From CAZVFE01 sp964626405 (GTDB lineage Bacteria > Bacteroidota > Bacteroidia > Cytophagales > Spirosomataceae): 24,065 nt of DNA. The DNA lies in NCBI GenBank assembly GCA_964626405.1, contig CAZVFE010000025.1:1-24065 (forward strand), read 5' to 3'. A model generated the notes under the pieces. The model saw nothing but the letters and a program-made list of their open reading frames with translations, did no database searches and was not told where the DNA came from. This document shows, in pieces, positions 8,299 to 16,612 of this stretch (position 1 is the first letter of the stretch; the number at the start of each line of letters is the position of its first letter). The translations under genes were made by a program, and so were the position numbers.

Positions 8299-8329
8299 CA
8301 AAATTAAGGAAATATTTTAAAATTTCAAA
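8299..8329 (-). promoter_or_regulatory. Consensus Bacteroidota promoter of rpmB
   Basis: On the minus strand TTTG (8329-8326) is followed after exactly 19 bases by TAATTTTG (8306-8299), a full match to TTTG-N19-TAnnTTTG, the housekeeping promoter pattern of Bacteroidota. A start about 7 bases further on, near 8292, gives a leader of about 28 bases before the rpmB ATG. Confidence 0.7.
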
Positions 8330-8345
8330 TTCGCAATCAAAATAT

Positions 8346-9341
8346 TTATTTTATTTTAAGTCGTAATAAATTCATATCGGAAGTAATAAACAAATATTGG
8401 CCTTTATCTCCACCAAAAGCGACATTTGAATTCGCATTATTTGTTTCGATTCTTCCAAGTAATTTTCCTTCTTTTGAAATAATTAATACTCCACCCGGGC
8501 CAGTTGCCCAGATATTTCCTTTTTTATCAATTTTTAATCCGTCGCCCGATCCTCTAAATCCTTGTTTTACTAAATCCATTCCATTAAAAAACAGGCTAGG
8601 TTCTCCTAAATTTCCATCTGCCTTAATTGGAAATGCATTCCAGATAATCGCTTGAGGGTCCGATTGCGCCACAATCACCGTTTTTTGGTCGGGCGTGATG
8701 GCAATTCCATTGGGTCTTGTCATTTTATCATATTGCAGGATTAATTCTCCCTTTTTTGTAATACGATAAACCCCTTGAAAATCCAATTCTTTTGCGACCT
8801 CTGGTTCACCCCGTTTAGGTAGTCCATAGGGAGGATCCGTGAAGAAATAATCTCCTGATTTTGTTTGAATTAAATCATTTGGAGAATTTAATTGTTTTCC
8901 ATTATAAAGGTGAGCAAGTGTTTTTTTCTTATCCGGATTATCGAATGGCATTTCCGCAATTCTACGATCCCCATGTTCACAAGAGACCAGATTTCCTTTT
9001 GCATTGATAATTAAACCATTTGCCCCTGGTTCTCCAGAATAATAATCCTTCCCAGTATAACCGGCTGGTTTTAAGAAAGTGGAAAGTCCGTCTTTTTCAT
9101 TCCATTTATAAATGATATTTTCGGGAACATCAGTGAAAAGCAGCGACTGAAATTTTTCAACCCAAACAGGGCCTTCCGACCAAGTAAAGCCCTCTGCAAC
9201 GATTTCTGGTTGGGAATTTGGGTCCAAAAGTTCATTCAATGCGGGGTCTAGGACCACAATTTTACCAATTGTTTTATAAGAATTTTGTGCTATAATTCCT
9301 GTAGAAAGGAATAAGAGGGAAATTAAGAGATATTTTTTCAT
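8346..9341 (-). CDS. Secreted SMP-30/gluconolactonase/LRE-like beta-propeller protein
   Basis: This 331-residue protein starts with a signal peptide (about residues 1-19, ending in IAQ) and then has a six-bladed SMP-30/gluconolactonase propeller. Metal-site signatures of the family are present: the EGP glutamate early on, the SPNDL asparagine, the RPNGI asparagine and the GDGLKID aspartate. Relatives are calcium- or zinc-dependent lactonases acting on sugar acids such as gluconolactone; a periplasmic or outer-membrane place follows from the signal peptide. It diverges from prmC and ends 81 bases upstream of rpmB on the same strand. The exact substrate cannot be read from sequence. Confidence 0.9.
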   Translation of the reverse strand: MKKYLLISLLFLSTGIIAQNSYKTIGKIVVLDPALNELLDPNSQPEIVAEGFTWSEGPVWVEKFQSLLFTDVPENIIYKWNEKDGLSTFLKPAGYTGKDYYSGEPGANGLIINAKGNLVSCEHGDRRIAEMPFDNPDKKKTLAHLYNGKQLNSPNDLIQTKSGDYFFTDPPYGLPKRGEPEVAKELDFQGVYRITKKGELILQYDKMTRPNGIAITPDQKTVIVAQSDPQAIIWNAFPIKADGNLGEPSLFFNGMDLVKQGFRGSGDGLKIDKKGNIWATGPGGVLIISKEGKLLGRIETNNANSNVAFGGDKGQYLFITSDMNLLRLKIK

Positions 9342-9418
9342 TGTTTAAATTGGAAATTAGAGTAGAATATAAATTTAATGATAAATTTATAAATTAGTTT
9401 AATCTTATAAGTTAGAGG

Positions 9419-9450
9419 TTTGAAAAATTCCTTTAATTCGATTAAATTTA
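9419..9450 (+). promoter_or_regulatory. Candidate promoter for prmC
   Basis: TTTG (9419-9422) is followed after 20 bases by TAAATTTA (9443-9450), one mismatch from TAnnTTTG. If real, transcription starts near 9457, inside the G-rich run, and the ATG at 9450 would not be on the transcript; the TTG at 9507 would then be the start codon. The match is imperfect. Confidence 0.3.
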
Positions 9451-10334
9451 TGGGTGGGTGGTGGTGGCATTTCCCGTTTAAATTTAAAATAATAAACCCT
9501 CCAATTTTGAAATTCTCCCCCCAAAAAGCCAAATTACAAGTCATTGAAATTCTTTCGCCAATCTATGGATTAGAAGAAGCAAAAGCCATTGCTAATCGTT
9601 TATTGATCTTGCATTTTAATATTGCTTTAATAGATATCCTTACCGATAAATCCCTTGAACAACCCGATAATTGGGAGGAAATCCTATTTCGCCTCTCTAA
9701 TGGTGAACCTTTCCAATATGTAATCGGAAAAGAATTTTTTCATGATCATATCTTCAAAGTAAACCAAAATACCCTTATCCCTCGTCCAGAAACCGAGGAA
9801 CTCGTAGATTGGATTCTTGAAGATAATAAGACCGATGGTTTGAAAATATTGGATATCGGGACAGGTACTGGAGCAATTGCAATTAGTTTGTCTGATAAAC
9901 GAAAAAACTGGGAGATTCATGCCTGGGATATTTCAGAAAAAGCCTTGGAAATTGCAAATATGAATGCTGAAAATCTGGGAGGAGAGATTCATTTTCAAAA
10001 AATGGATGCCTTGGATATAAAGAGCGAAGAAAAATTTGATATCATTGTTTCCAATCCACCTTATGTGGCAAATTTTGAAAAGAAAGATATGGAAGCTCAT
10101 GTTTTGAATTATGAGCCCCAATTGGCCTTATTTGTTGAAGATAATGACCCTTTGTTATTTTATCGAAAAATTATCGAATTTGGAATTACATCCCTAAAAC
10201 CTGGAGGAAAGATTTATTTTGAAATAAACCCTTTGTTTAAAGATGAATTAGAACAACTTGCGGAGATCCATAATTTTTCATCCTTAATAAGAAGTGATTT
10301 TAGAGGTAAGGAAAGGATGATGAGAATCCAATAG
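9450..10334 (+). CDS. prmC: Peptide chain release factor N5-glutamine methyltransferase PrmC
   Basis: PrmC methylates the glutamine of the GGQ motif in release factors RF1 and RF2. The N-terminal helical domain carries the IYGLEEAKAI-type helix, then IPRPETEELVDW. The SAM-binding loop ILDIGTGTG and the catalytic NPPY (10053-10064) follow, so the domain order is complete. The start is uncertain. ATG at 9450 adds an odd Trp-rich leader (MGGWWWHF) encoded by a GGGTGGG-type run. A TTG at 9507 gives MKFSPQKAKL and the family's usual length of about 276 residues, and I think it the better biological start. A TTG at 9420 would extend the frame further. The gene heads the plus-strand run towards lemA. 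Confidence 0.93.
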   Translation: MGGWWWHFPFKFKIINPPILKFSPQKAKLQVIEILSPIYGLEEAKAIANRLLILHFNIALIDILTDKSLEQPDNWEEILFRLSNGEPFQYVIGKEFFHDHIFKVNQNTLIPRPETEELVDWILEDNKTDGLKILDIGTGTGAIAISLSDKRKNWEIHAWDISEKALEIANMNAENLGGEIHFQKMDALDIKSEEKFDIIVSNPPYVANFEKKDMEAHVLNYEPQLALFVEDNDPLLFYRKIIEFGITSLKPGGKIYFEINPLFKDELEQLAEIHNFSSLIRSDFRGKERMMRIQ

Positions 10335-10391
10335 TTTTGAACTAAAATTAAAAAAAAATCGTTATATTAATGTAACAATAGTTTTAACACA

Positions 10392-10976
10392 ATGAAAAGA
10401 AACACAATTATTATTCTAGCCGTTTTAGCGGTTTTAGTATTTTGGGGAGTTGGATCTAGAAATGGAATGGCTACTGCCGACCAGGGCGTACAAGCAGCAT
10501 GGGGAAATGTTCAAACTGCCTACCAACGTAGAGCTGATTTGATTCCAAATTTAGTGAATACAGTGAAAGGCGTTGCTAATTTTGAACAAGAAACTTTAAC
10601 GCAAGTCATTCAGGCAAGAGCAAGTGCAACTCAAATGAAAGTAGATGCAAGTGATTTATCTCCAGCAAATTTACAGAAATACCAGGCAGCTCAGTCTTCC
10701 CTTGGTGGAGCCTTATCAAGATTAATGGTAGTGGCAGAGCGTTATCCTGAATTAAAAGCAACAGCAAATTTCTCTGAATTACAAGCACAATTAGAAGGTA
10801 CAGAAAATAGAATCAAAACAGAAAGAGATAATTTTAATTCTGCCGTTCAGGCCTTCAATAATAAAGTTGTCACATTTCCAAACAGTTTGATTGCTTCGTT
10901 TTCTGGATTTACAGTGAAAGGATATTTTGAAGCAGATGCAGGTGCAGATACTGCTCCAACAGTAAATTTTGAATAA
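10392..10976 (+). CDS. lemA: LemA family membrane protein
   Basis: The 194-residue protein has one N-terminal membrane segment (about residues 4-22) and then the LemA helical domain. The family block with NVQTAYQRRADLIPNLVNTVKG is clear, followed by long amphipathic helices and the FPNSLIASFSGF signature near the end. LemA proteins are anchored with the helical domain outside; their function is not well defined, but they are repeatedly found beside TPM-domain proteins. Here the stop codon overlaps the ATG of the first TPM gene by one base (TAATG), which points to translational coupling. The ATG at 10392 is 57 bases after prmC; I see no convincing promoter between them. Confidence 0.94.
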   Translation: MKRNTIIILAVLAVLVFWGVGSRNGMATADQGVQAAWGNVQTAYQRRADLIPNLVNTVKGVANFEQETLTQVIQARASATQMKVDASDLSPANLQKYQAAQSSLGGALSRLMVVAERYPELKATANFSELQAQLEGTENRIKTERDNFNSAVQAFNNKVVTFPNSLIASFSGFTVKGYFEADAGADTAPTVNFE

Positions 10977-11407
10977 TGGCCCTATTAGAAAAGGACTTAG
11001 AAGTAAAAATCTTACAATCCATTAAGGAGGCAGAATTAAAAACCTCTGGAGAGATTCGCCTTCACGTAGATAAAATATGTGAAGGCGATCCTGTTTTAGT
11101 TGCCCAAGATTGGTTTTACCAATTAGGCATGGATAAAACAGATCTTCAAAATGGAGTATTATTTTATTTGGCCCTCGAAAGTAGAAAGTTTTCGGTAATT
11201 GGGGACAAAGGCATTGATGCCAAGGTACCAGATGATTTTTGGAAAAAAATTATCGACGATATGGTACCCCTATTGAAGGAAAATAAATTAGTGGATGCCA
11301 TGGCTTTAGGCATTAAACGTACGGGGGAGGCTCTAAGCCAATATTTCCCTTATCAATTAGACGATATAAATGAATTATCAGACGAGATTTCATACGGTGA
11401 GGAATAA
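10976..11407 (+). CDS. TPM-domain protein without signal peptide
   Basis: This 143-residue protein consists of one TPM domain (TPM_phosphatase family). The pattern GEIRLHVDK, NGVLFYLALESRKFSVIGDKGID and the helical C-terminal half match it. There is no signal peptide and no membrane segment, unlike the next gene, so it is probably cytoplasmic or bound to a membrane partner. Some TPM proteins have acid phosphatase activity, and others assist photosystem II repair in plants; no specific role can be given here. It overlaps lemA by one base, and its end overlaps the start of the second TPM gene, so the three are a tightly coupled unit. Confidence 0.88.
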   Translation: MALLEKDLEVKILQSIKEAELKTSGEIRLHVDKICEGDPVLVAQDWFYQLGMDKTDLQNGVLFYLALESRKFSVIGDKGIDAKVPDDFWKKIIDDMVPLLKENKLVDAMALGIKRTGEALSQYFPYQLDDINELSDEISYGEE

Positions 11408-12132
11408 ATTTTTCATTTTAATTTTTGCCTTGGTTCAAACCTTTTCGGTGGTAGGACAAATTTCAACTCCTACAACTTTAGTGGTAGACCAAGCTGATTT
11501 ATTAAATCCCGAGGAGGAAGCAAGATTAGAAAGGAAATTGGTGGATTATGATGATTCAACCTCTACCCAAATAGCCGTGGCATTGATAAAAAGCCTTGAA
11601 GGAAAAGATTCTTTTGATTATGCCATGGAGCTTGCGAAAGAATGGGGCGTTGGTCAGGAAGGAAAAAATAATGGAGTAGTGATTTTAGTCTCAATGGGAG
11701 ACAGGCAGATTCGGATTGTAACAGGAAGGGGGGTAGAAGCCGAATTGCCAGACGCTATTTGTAAGAGAATCATTAATAATAAAATTACACCTAATTTTCG
11801 AAATGGGGCCTATTATCAAGGTTTGGATGAGGCTACTACTGAAATGATTGATCGATTAGAGGGTAGATTTGTAAATAATGAAGAAAAAGAATCAGGAGGA
11901 GGTTTTAAACCCCTAATTTTTTATATCCTTATAATTTTAATTATTACCTTTATCAATGCAAGAAGAAACAGAGGTGGAAAAGGAGGAAGAGGNNNNNNNN
12001 NNNNNNNNNNNNNNNNNNNNNNNNNNNNNNNNNNNNNNNNNNNNNNNNNNNNNNNNNNNNNNNNNNNNNNNNNNNNNNNNNNNNNNNNNNNNCGGTAGCT
12101 TCGGCGGTGGAGGAGCAGGAGGCTCTTGGTAA
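11370..12132 (+). CDS. Secreted, membrane-anchored TPM-domain protein (YgcG-like), interrupted by gap
   Basis: The protein has a signal peptide, a TPM domain starting around LVVDQADLLNPEEE with NNGVVILVSMGDRQIRI in the middle, one membrane segment near FKPLIFYILIILIITF, and a Gly-rich tail. The scaffold gap at 11993-12092 interrupts that tail. After the gap the frame reading GSFGGGGAGGSW and stopping at 12130-12132 is clearly the true end, although counting 100 N literally would give a stop at 12096. The start may be the ATG at 11370 or, better for a signal peptide, the GTG at 11397 (MRNKFFILIF). Both overlap the previous gene. This lemA-TPM-TPM order suggests a joint envelope function, which remains unknown. 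Confidence 0.88.
11993..12092. other. Scaffold gap (100 N) in a Gly-rich coding tail
   Basis: The gap lies inside low-complexity glycine codons. Two bases of a codon precede it and one follows, so for the frame to continue the true missing length must be a multiple of three. It could even be zero, since direct joining gives a sensible Gly-rich tail. The 100 N are a placeholder. Confidence 0.97.
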
Positions 12133-12167
12133 TTCGTAACCCGTAACTCGTAGTTCGTAATTCGTAG
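12133..12167. repeat. Heptamer tandem repeat, five copies of YYCGTAR
   Basis: Five 7-bp units follow the TPM stop codon with no break: TTCGTAA, CCCGTAA, CTCGTAG, TTCGTAA, TTCGTAG. They fill the space between that stop codon and the gmhA start. Short heptamer arrays of this kind occur in intergenic DNA of several bacterial groups, and I know of no function for them. Confidence 0.85.
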
Positions 12168-12176
12168 TTGTTAAAA

Positions 12177-12758
12177 ATGGATAATATTCAAAAAATTAAG
12201 GAAAATTTAATTCAGGCAAAGGACTTGCTGGAAGCAGTTATTTTGGATGAGGAATTATTATTAAAGATAGAGGAGGCTGCTGATATTATGGTTGAGGCAA
12301 TCAAAGAAGATAAAAAAATAATTTCCTGTGGAAATGGTGGTAGCCATTGTGATGCTATGCATTTTGCAGAAGAATTATCCGGTAGATTTAAAGAAAATAG
12401 AATTTCCTTGCCTGCAATGGCTATATCTGATCCCTCACATATTAGTTGCGTAGGAAACGACTTCGGCTTTGATTTTATTTTTTCAAGATTTATTGAAGGC
12501 CTTGGTAAAAAAGGAGATGTTTTATTGGGTATTTCAACTTCTGGAAATTCGAAAAACATTATTCATGCCGTGGAGGCTGCTCAGAAAAAAGGAATGAAAG
12601 TCATTTTATTAACAGGGAAAGATGGCGGAAATCTCGCCCAATATGATACCTGTGAGGTAAGAATCCCCCATTTTGGATATGCTGATAGAATTCAAGAAAT
12701 TCATATCAAAATAATTCATATATTTATTGAACTGATTGAAAATAAAATATTTAAATAA
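12177..12758 (+). CDS. gmhA: Sedoheptulose-7-phosphate isomerase GmhA
   Basis: GmhA turns sedoheptulose 7-phosphate into D-glycero-D-manno-heptose 7-phosphate, the first step towards ADP-heptose for the LPS core. The 193-residue SIS-fold protein has the length of E. coli GmhA and shares its signature stretches: SCGNGGSHCDAMHFAEEL with E65, AISDPSHISCVGNDFGF, GISTSGNS, LTGKDGG and HFGYADRIQEIHIK with H181 as the likely second catalytic residue. I chose the ATG at 12177 over an in-frame TTG at 12168, because the TTG is at the edge of the heptamer repeat. The gene lies 44 bases before the GRAS gene on the same strand. No other heptose genes are in the window. Confidence 0.96.
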   Translation: MDNIQKIKENLIQAKDLLEAVILDEELLLKIEEAADIMVEAIKEDKKIISCGNGGSHCDAMHFAEELSGRFKENRISLPAMAISDPSHISCVGNDFGFDFIFSRFIEGLGKKGDVLLGISTSGNSKNIIHAVEAAQKKGMKVILLTGKDGGNLAQYDTCEVRIPHFGYADRIQEIHIKIIHIFIELIENKIFK

Positions 12759-12802
12759 TTACCGATTTTTGATTATTTAAAAACCACTAAACAATATTAA
12801 AT

Positions 12803-13807
12803 ATGCCTAAAATTATCAAACCGCTAAAGGGGGAAAATAGTGATTTTCCTTTTCAAAATGATTCATTATTATTTGAATTAATTCAAAATGGCTTGAATAT
12901 TAGGAAATCTGGAGATTTTTCAAACATTCATGAAAATACTTATTTAAGAGATTTGCCAATACCACAGATTGTTTTATTCGACGCCCTAGCGAATGATTTT
13001 CCCTTAGTGCAATGTCCACAAGCCTATTTAAATGATTTTTATCGAATTATGGTGGAAGCCCATACTTCCATTCAGATCCTCGATTTGGGCATTGGGAGAG
13101 GATTTCAAATGGGGAGATTATTGAAAAATTTAAATGGATTAAATTTAAAAGTGGTTCGTTTAATAGGAACAGATATTTCTAAGGATGCCATAGACTTTAC
13201 TTTTCAAAATCTTCGAAAATTAAAAGATCAATTGGATTTTGAATTGGAACTTCACTTATTTGCTCGTCCTTTTGAGGAATTAAATCAAGATTTTTTTAAG
13301 GAAAATATCCTTTCTGATCCACTAATCATCAATGCATCCCTTTCTTTGCACCATATTCGAAATATTGAAAAAAGAAATTTTATTATAAAAATGATTGGAG
13401 AATTAAAGCCTTTGGCTTTTGGCTTAATTGAACCCAATGTCGAATCTTTTCAAACCAATTTTGGGGATAGGTTTAACAATATTTCTTACCATTTTGGTGC
13501 TTTATTTCAATATATTGATGGATTAAAATTAAGTAAAGAAATTAGGGATGGAATAAAAAGATTTTTGGGAAATGAATTAATTGATGGGATTGCTTACCCA
13601 GATGATATTCGTTGTGAGAATTACGACCCAATTTATAAATGGTATAAAAACTTCCTAAATTATGGTTTAAAACCAGTTCATCTTCCTGAAATCATTGAAA
13701 ACCATCTATGTCTAGATAATATAGAATTAAAATATTCTAATTCTGGATGTGTGGAAATTGATAGTTTTAAAGTGCCTTTATTGGGAATTTTAACCTTGTC
13801 CACCTAA
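12803..13807 (+). CDS. Bacterial GRAS-domain protein (Rossmann methyltransferase-like)
   Basis: This 334-residue protein has no signal peptide or membrane segment. Its blocks line up in order with those of plant GRAS proteins: a VHIID-like IQILDLGIGRGFQ at residues 90-102, NASLSLHHI at 177-185, a PFYRE-like region from E210 with NFGDRFNNISYHFGALF, an RVER-like region at about 246-295 with KWYKNFLNYGLKPV, and a SAW-like end in which GCVEID and VPLLGILTLS match the plant spacing. The intact LDLGIGRG loop suggests SAM or another small ligand is bound. GRAS domains derive from Rossmann methyltransferases, and bacterial members have been described. Substrate and role are unknown. The main alternative is an ordinary class I methyltransferase. 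Confidence 0.8.
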   Translation: MPKIIKPLKGENSDFPFQNDSLLFELIQNGLNIRKSGDFSNIHENTYLRDLPIPQIVLFDALANDFPLVQCPQAYLNDFYRIMVEAHTSIQILDLGIGRGFQMGRLLKNLNGLNLKVVRLIGTDISKDAIDFTFQNLRKLKDQLDFELELHLFARPFEELNQDFFKENILSDPLIINASLSLHHIRNIEKRNFIIKMIGELKPLAFGLIEPNVESFQTNFGDRFNNISYHFGALFQYIDGLKLSKEIRDGIKRFLGNELIDGIAYPDDIRCENYDPIYKWYKNFLNYGLKPVHLPEIIENHLCLDNIELKYSNSGCVEIDSFKVPLLGILTLST

Positions 13808-13837
13808 TTCCCTCCAAAATGCTTTCATTGAATCAAA

Positions 13838-16588
13838 CTATTTAGTGAAATTATATTTAAGATTTAGAAAAAATATGGTGCCATATTGATTGAATTGACT
13901 TGATCCATGCGTAAGTATTCTATATTTTCCATTGAAAGTTAAACCATTTTCAATGATTTTTACTTGGCTAGGGTCATTTAAAATAGATTTACCTGTTTCA
14001 TCTAAGGCTTCAAATTCTCTAATTGGAAGACGGTTAAACAGATTATTGACTGTAATACCAATATTTAATTTATTCTGGTAAAAATCCTTTGAAATGGTAA
14101 GGTCATTAATCATATTCGGTATAAATCTCATTTGAATATGATTAAAAGCCTCGCCAATATCAGAAATATTTCTCCAAATTGTTTCTCCTATCAGGGTGGA
14201 TGTAAAATTAAATGACCAATTATTTATTTGATAATCCAATCCTTGAATCCATTTATAATTTGGTCTAATGGTTGTAAATAGCGATTTTGTTTCAGGATTA
14301 ATTAATTTTATTCCTTCATCATCTAAAAATTTGCTTTGACTTATTTCTCCTAAGACCTTGCGGTTAATATTCGTATTCCCTGCTAAACTAATGTCTAAAT
14401 AGCCATTTCCTAATTTGATATTTTTATAGGAACTAACGAAATCAATTCCTTCATTTAGGGTATTTAAACCATTGGTAAAGAATTGCATTTTTTGGATATT
14501 AAAGGAATTAAAGATTTCATATAATCTTGAATTTGTATTAAGAGGTTTATTAATTGCAGGGATTAAAATGATACGATTATTTATTCTTATTGAATAAAAA
14601 TCCGCCGTAATTTCAAAATTAGGATTTATCTTTGAGGTTAATCCGAATGATAAATTCACAGAATTTTCAGGACTTAAAGGATTTATTCCAAGGGTTTTTA
14701 ATACATTGGAATTATTTCTGAATAAACCTTGAATAATTACATTTCCACCTGAAAATGTATTAGTTATAGCTTGTAAATTCGCTTGTTGTAAGCTTGGAGC
14801 CTTAAATCCCGTTGAAATAGAACCTCTAAAAGATATTTTTTTATCGACTATATCTTGAAGTATAGAAAATTTTCCAACCAATGCATCTCCAAAATCACTA
14901 TATTTCTCCATCCGAGCGGTAAAATTTAGAGATCCATTCGACCTATAATTCCAATTTAAATCACCATATAATCCGATATTGTTTCGATCAAAATTTCCTG
15001 CATTTTCAGGATTATGGCCTGGATAGGAATTCGTGCCTTCCCCTTCATAGGATTTGGGTTCTCCAGTTATAATATTGAATTTTTCCAATCGTATTTCAGA
15101 ACCCAATCCTACTGAAAGGTTATTTAGGATACTTTTTGAAAAATCTGCATTCAATATATAATTGTAAAAGGAATATCCACCACAATCAAAGGAAGTTGGG
15201 GAATTTGCCTGCAAGGTACGATTGATAGAATTATTTACGAAAATATGAATGCTTGATCCCCCAGTAGTAAAGGAATAATCCTGATTCCATCCTTTTCTTT
15301 TATTTTTTAAACCTACCGTAGTATTGAAATCTAATAAGGGCCCTTCAAAGGTAGGTAAGTAGCCGATATAGCCATGATAGATCCCCCCTAGGCTTGTATA
15401 ATCTTTTTTGTTTGGATCGGTGGTATGGAGTAATCCAAAATCTATTCGATTATAAGGGGCTCGGTAATTTGCATAACTTATAAAGTATCTATATGAAAAA
15501 TTTCCGTTAGCATAAATTTCAGCTCCAGAAATTAGTTTTCCTGAACCATAATTTACAGAGGCTCTAAAAGTTCTAGAAGAACCCGTTCCATTTCGGTTAA
15601 GTCCAGTAGGATAATCTTGTAAAAATGCTCGAATACCTGCATCTTTTTCAGGTGTACCCCCAAAGGTTCTAATTTCACCATCCGCATTTACAAGTCCATT
15701 TCGTTCTTTGGGTGTTTGATGTACATATTCTAAGGTATAAAGGAAATAGCCATTTTTTCTAAAATTCCTCCCTGAACTAAAGCTAAGATCAGAAATAAAA
15801 CCATCTCCTTGAGAAGTAATTTGATTGGAAAAACGGAGTGAGCTGAATTTAAATTTATCATTCAATTTTATATTTACTACCCCTGCAATTGCATCTGAAC
15901 CATATTGGGCGGAAGCACCATCTCGTAATATTTCTATACTTTTTATGGCATCTACAGGAATAGAGGAAAAATCAGAAGCTGTTTCTCCTGTAGAAGGTCC
16001 TGATGTCATATAAATTTGAGCAGCAAAATTCTTCCTTTTCCCATTGATCAATAATAAGGTTCTTCCTGATCCTTGTCCCCTAATATCTTGAGAATCATAA
16101 AAAGAAGCGGCATCCGAGACAGATGCTTGGGTGGTATTAAATGAAGGTATCCGATATTGCAAAGCCTGGCCAAGTTGGAAGGATTGTCCGGTACTGGTGA
16201 TATCCGATAAATTGAGGTTGTCAATGGGTAGGGCAGTCCCAACTGCTGATCTTGGTTGGGATCTTTGTCCCACTACCATAACCTCTTCCAATTGATTATT
16301 AGCTGGTTTTAATTGAAAAATATAGGGTTTTCCTTCATTATCGGTAATTTGAATAATTTTTTCAAAGAATTCATATTCAATATTTGAAATTTTGATTTTA
16401 TGGGTTCCGATCCGTAGATTCAAACTGAAATTCCCATTTTCATCCGTTGTAGTTCCGATATTTCCTGCCTGAATAATCGAAAAAGGAATTCCTTTTCCTG
16501 TGGAATCCACTATTTTACCAATAAAATTTTGCGAATATGCAAAGGATATAAACAATAAAAAGCCTAGGGTTAGGATAATTTTTTTCAT
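13838..16588 (-). CDS. TonB-dependent outer membrane receptor
   Basis: This 916-residue protein has a signal peptide (residues 1-19). A carboxypeptidase-regulatory-like beta-sandwich follows (about 20-105), then a possible TonB box in EEVMVVGQR. Next come a plug domain (about 115-245; GRTLLLINGKR and IKSIEILRDGASAQYGSDAIAGVVNI) and a large beta-barrel ending in NLKYNFTK. It would import a bulky substrate across the outer membrane using TonB energy. No SusD-like partner lies beside it, so it is not a classic SusCD glycan importer; a metal complex, vitamin or peptide is equally possible. It starts 50 bases after ftsA on the same strand, with a small palindrome between, and converges on the GRAS gene with a 30-base gap. 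Confidence 0.95.
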   Translation of the reverse strand: MKKIILTLGFLLFISFAYSQNFIGKIVDSTGKGIPFSIIQAGNIGTTTDENGNFSLNLRIGTHKIKISNIEYEFFEKIIQITDNEGKPYIFQLKPANNQLEEVMVVGQRSQPRSAVGTALPIDNLNLSDITSTGQSFQLGQALQYRIPSFNTTQASVSDAASFYDSQDIRGQGSGRTLLLINGKRKNFAAQIYMTSGPSTGETASDFSSIPVDAIKSIEILRDGASAQYGSDAIAGVVNIKLNDKFKFSSLRFSNQITSQGDGFISDLSFSSGRNFRKNGYFLYTLEYVHQTPKERNGLVNADGEIRTFGGTPEKDAGIRAFLQDYPTGLNRNGTGSSRTFRASVNYGSGKLISGAEIYANGNFSYRYFISYANYRAPYNRIDFGLLHTTDPNKKDYTSLGGIYHGYIGYLPTFEGPLLDFNTTVGLKNKRKGWNQDYSFTTGGSSIHIFVNNSINRTLQANSPTSFDCGGYSFYNYILNADFSKSILNNLSVGLGSEIRLEKFNIITGEPKSYEGEGTNSYPGHNPENAGNFDRNNIGLYGDLNWNYRSNGSLNFTARMEKYSDFGDALVGKFSILQDIVDKKISFRGSISTGFKAPSLQQANLQAITNTFSGGNVIIQGLFRNNSNVLKTLGINPLSPENSVNLSFGLTSKINPNFEITADFYSIRINNRIILIPAINKPLNTNSRLYEIFNSFNIQKMQFFTNGLNTLNEGIDFVSSYKNIKLGNGYLDISLAGNTNINRKVLGEISQSKFLDDEGIKLINPETKSLFTTIRPNYKWIQGLDYQINNWSFNFTSTLIGETIWRNISDIGEAFNHIQMRFIPNMINDLTISKDFYQNKLNIGITVNNLFNRLPIREFEALDETGKSILNDPSQVKIIENGLTFNGKYRILTHGSSQFNQYGTIFFLNLKYNFTK

Positions 16589-16612
16589 TTTTTAGTGGTT
16601 TAATATTTTTGA

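Noticed and set aside
5034..9341. A sugar-utilisation locus made of the DUF1080 and SMP-30 genes
   Set aside because: The two are separated by rimO, the ThiF-like gene and rpmB with its own promoter and terminator; no transporter, SusCD pair or regulator is present.
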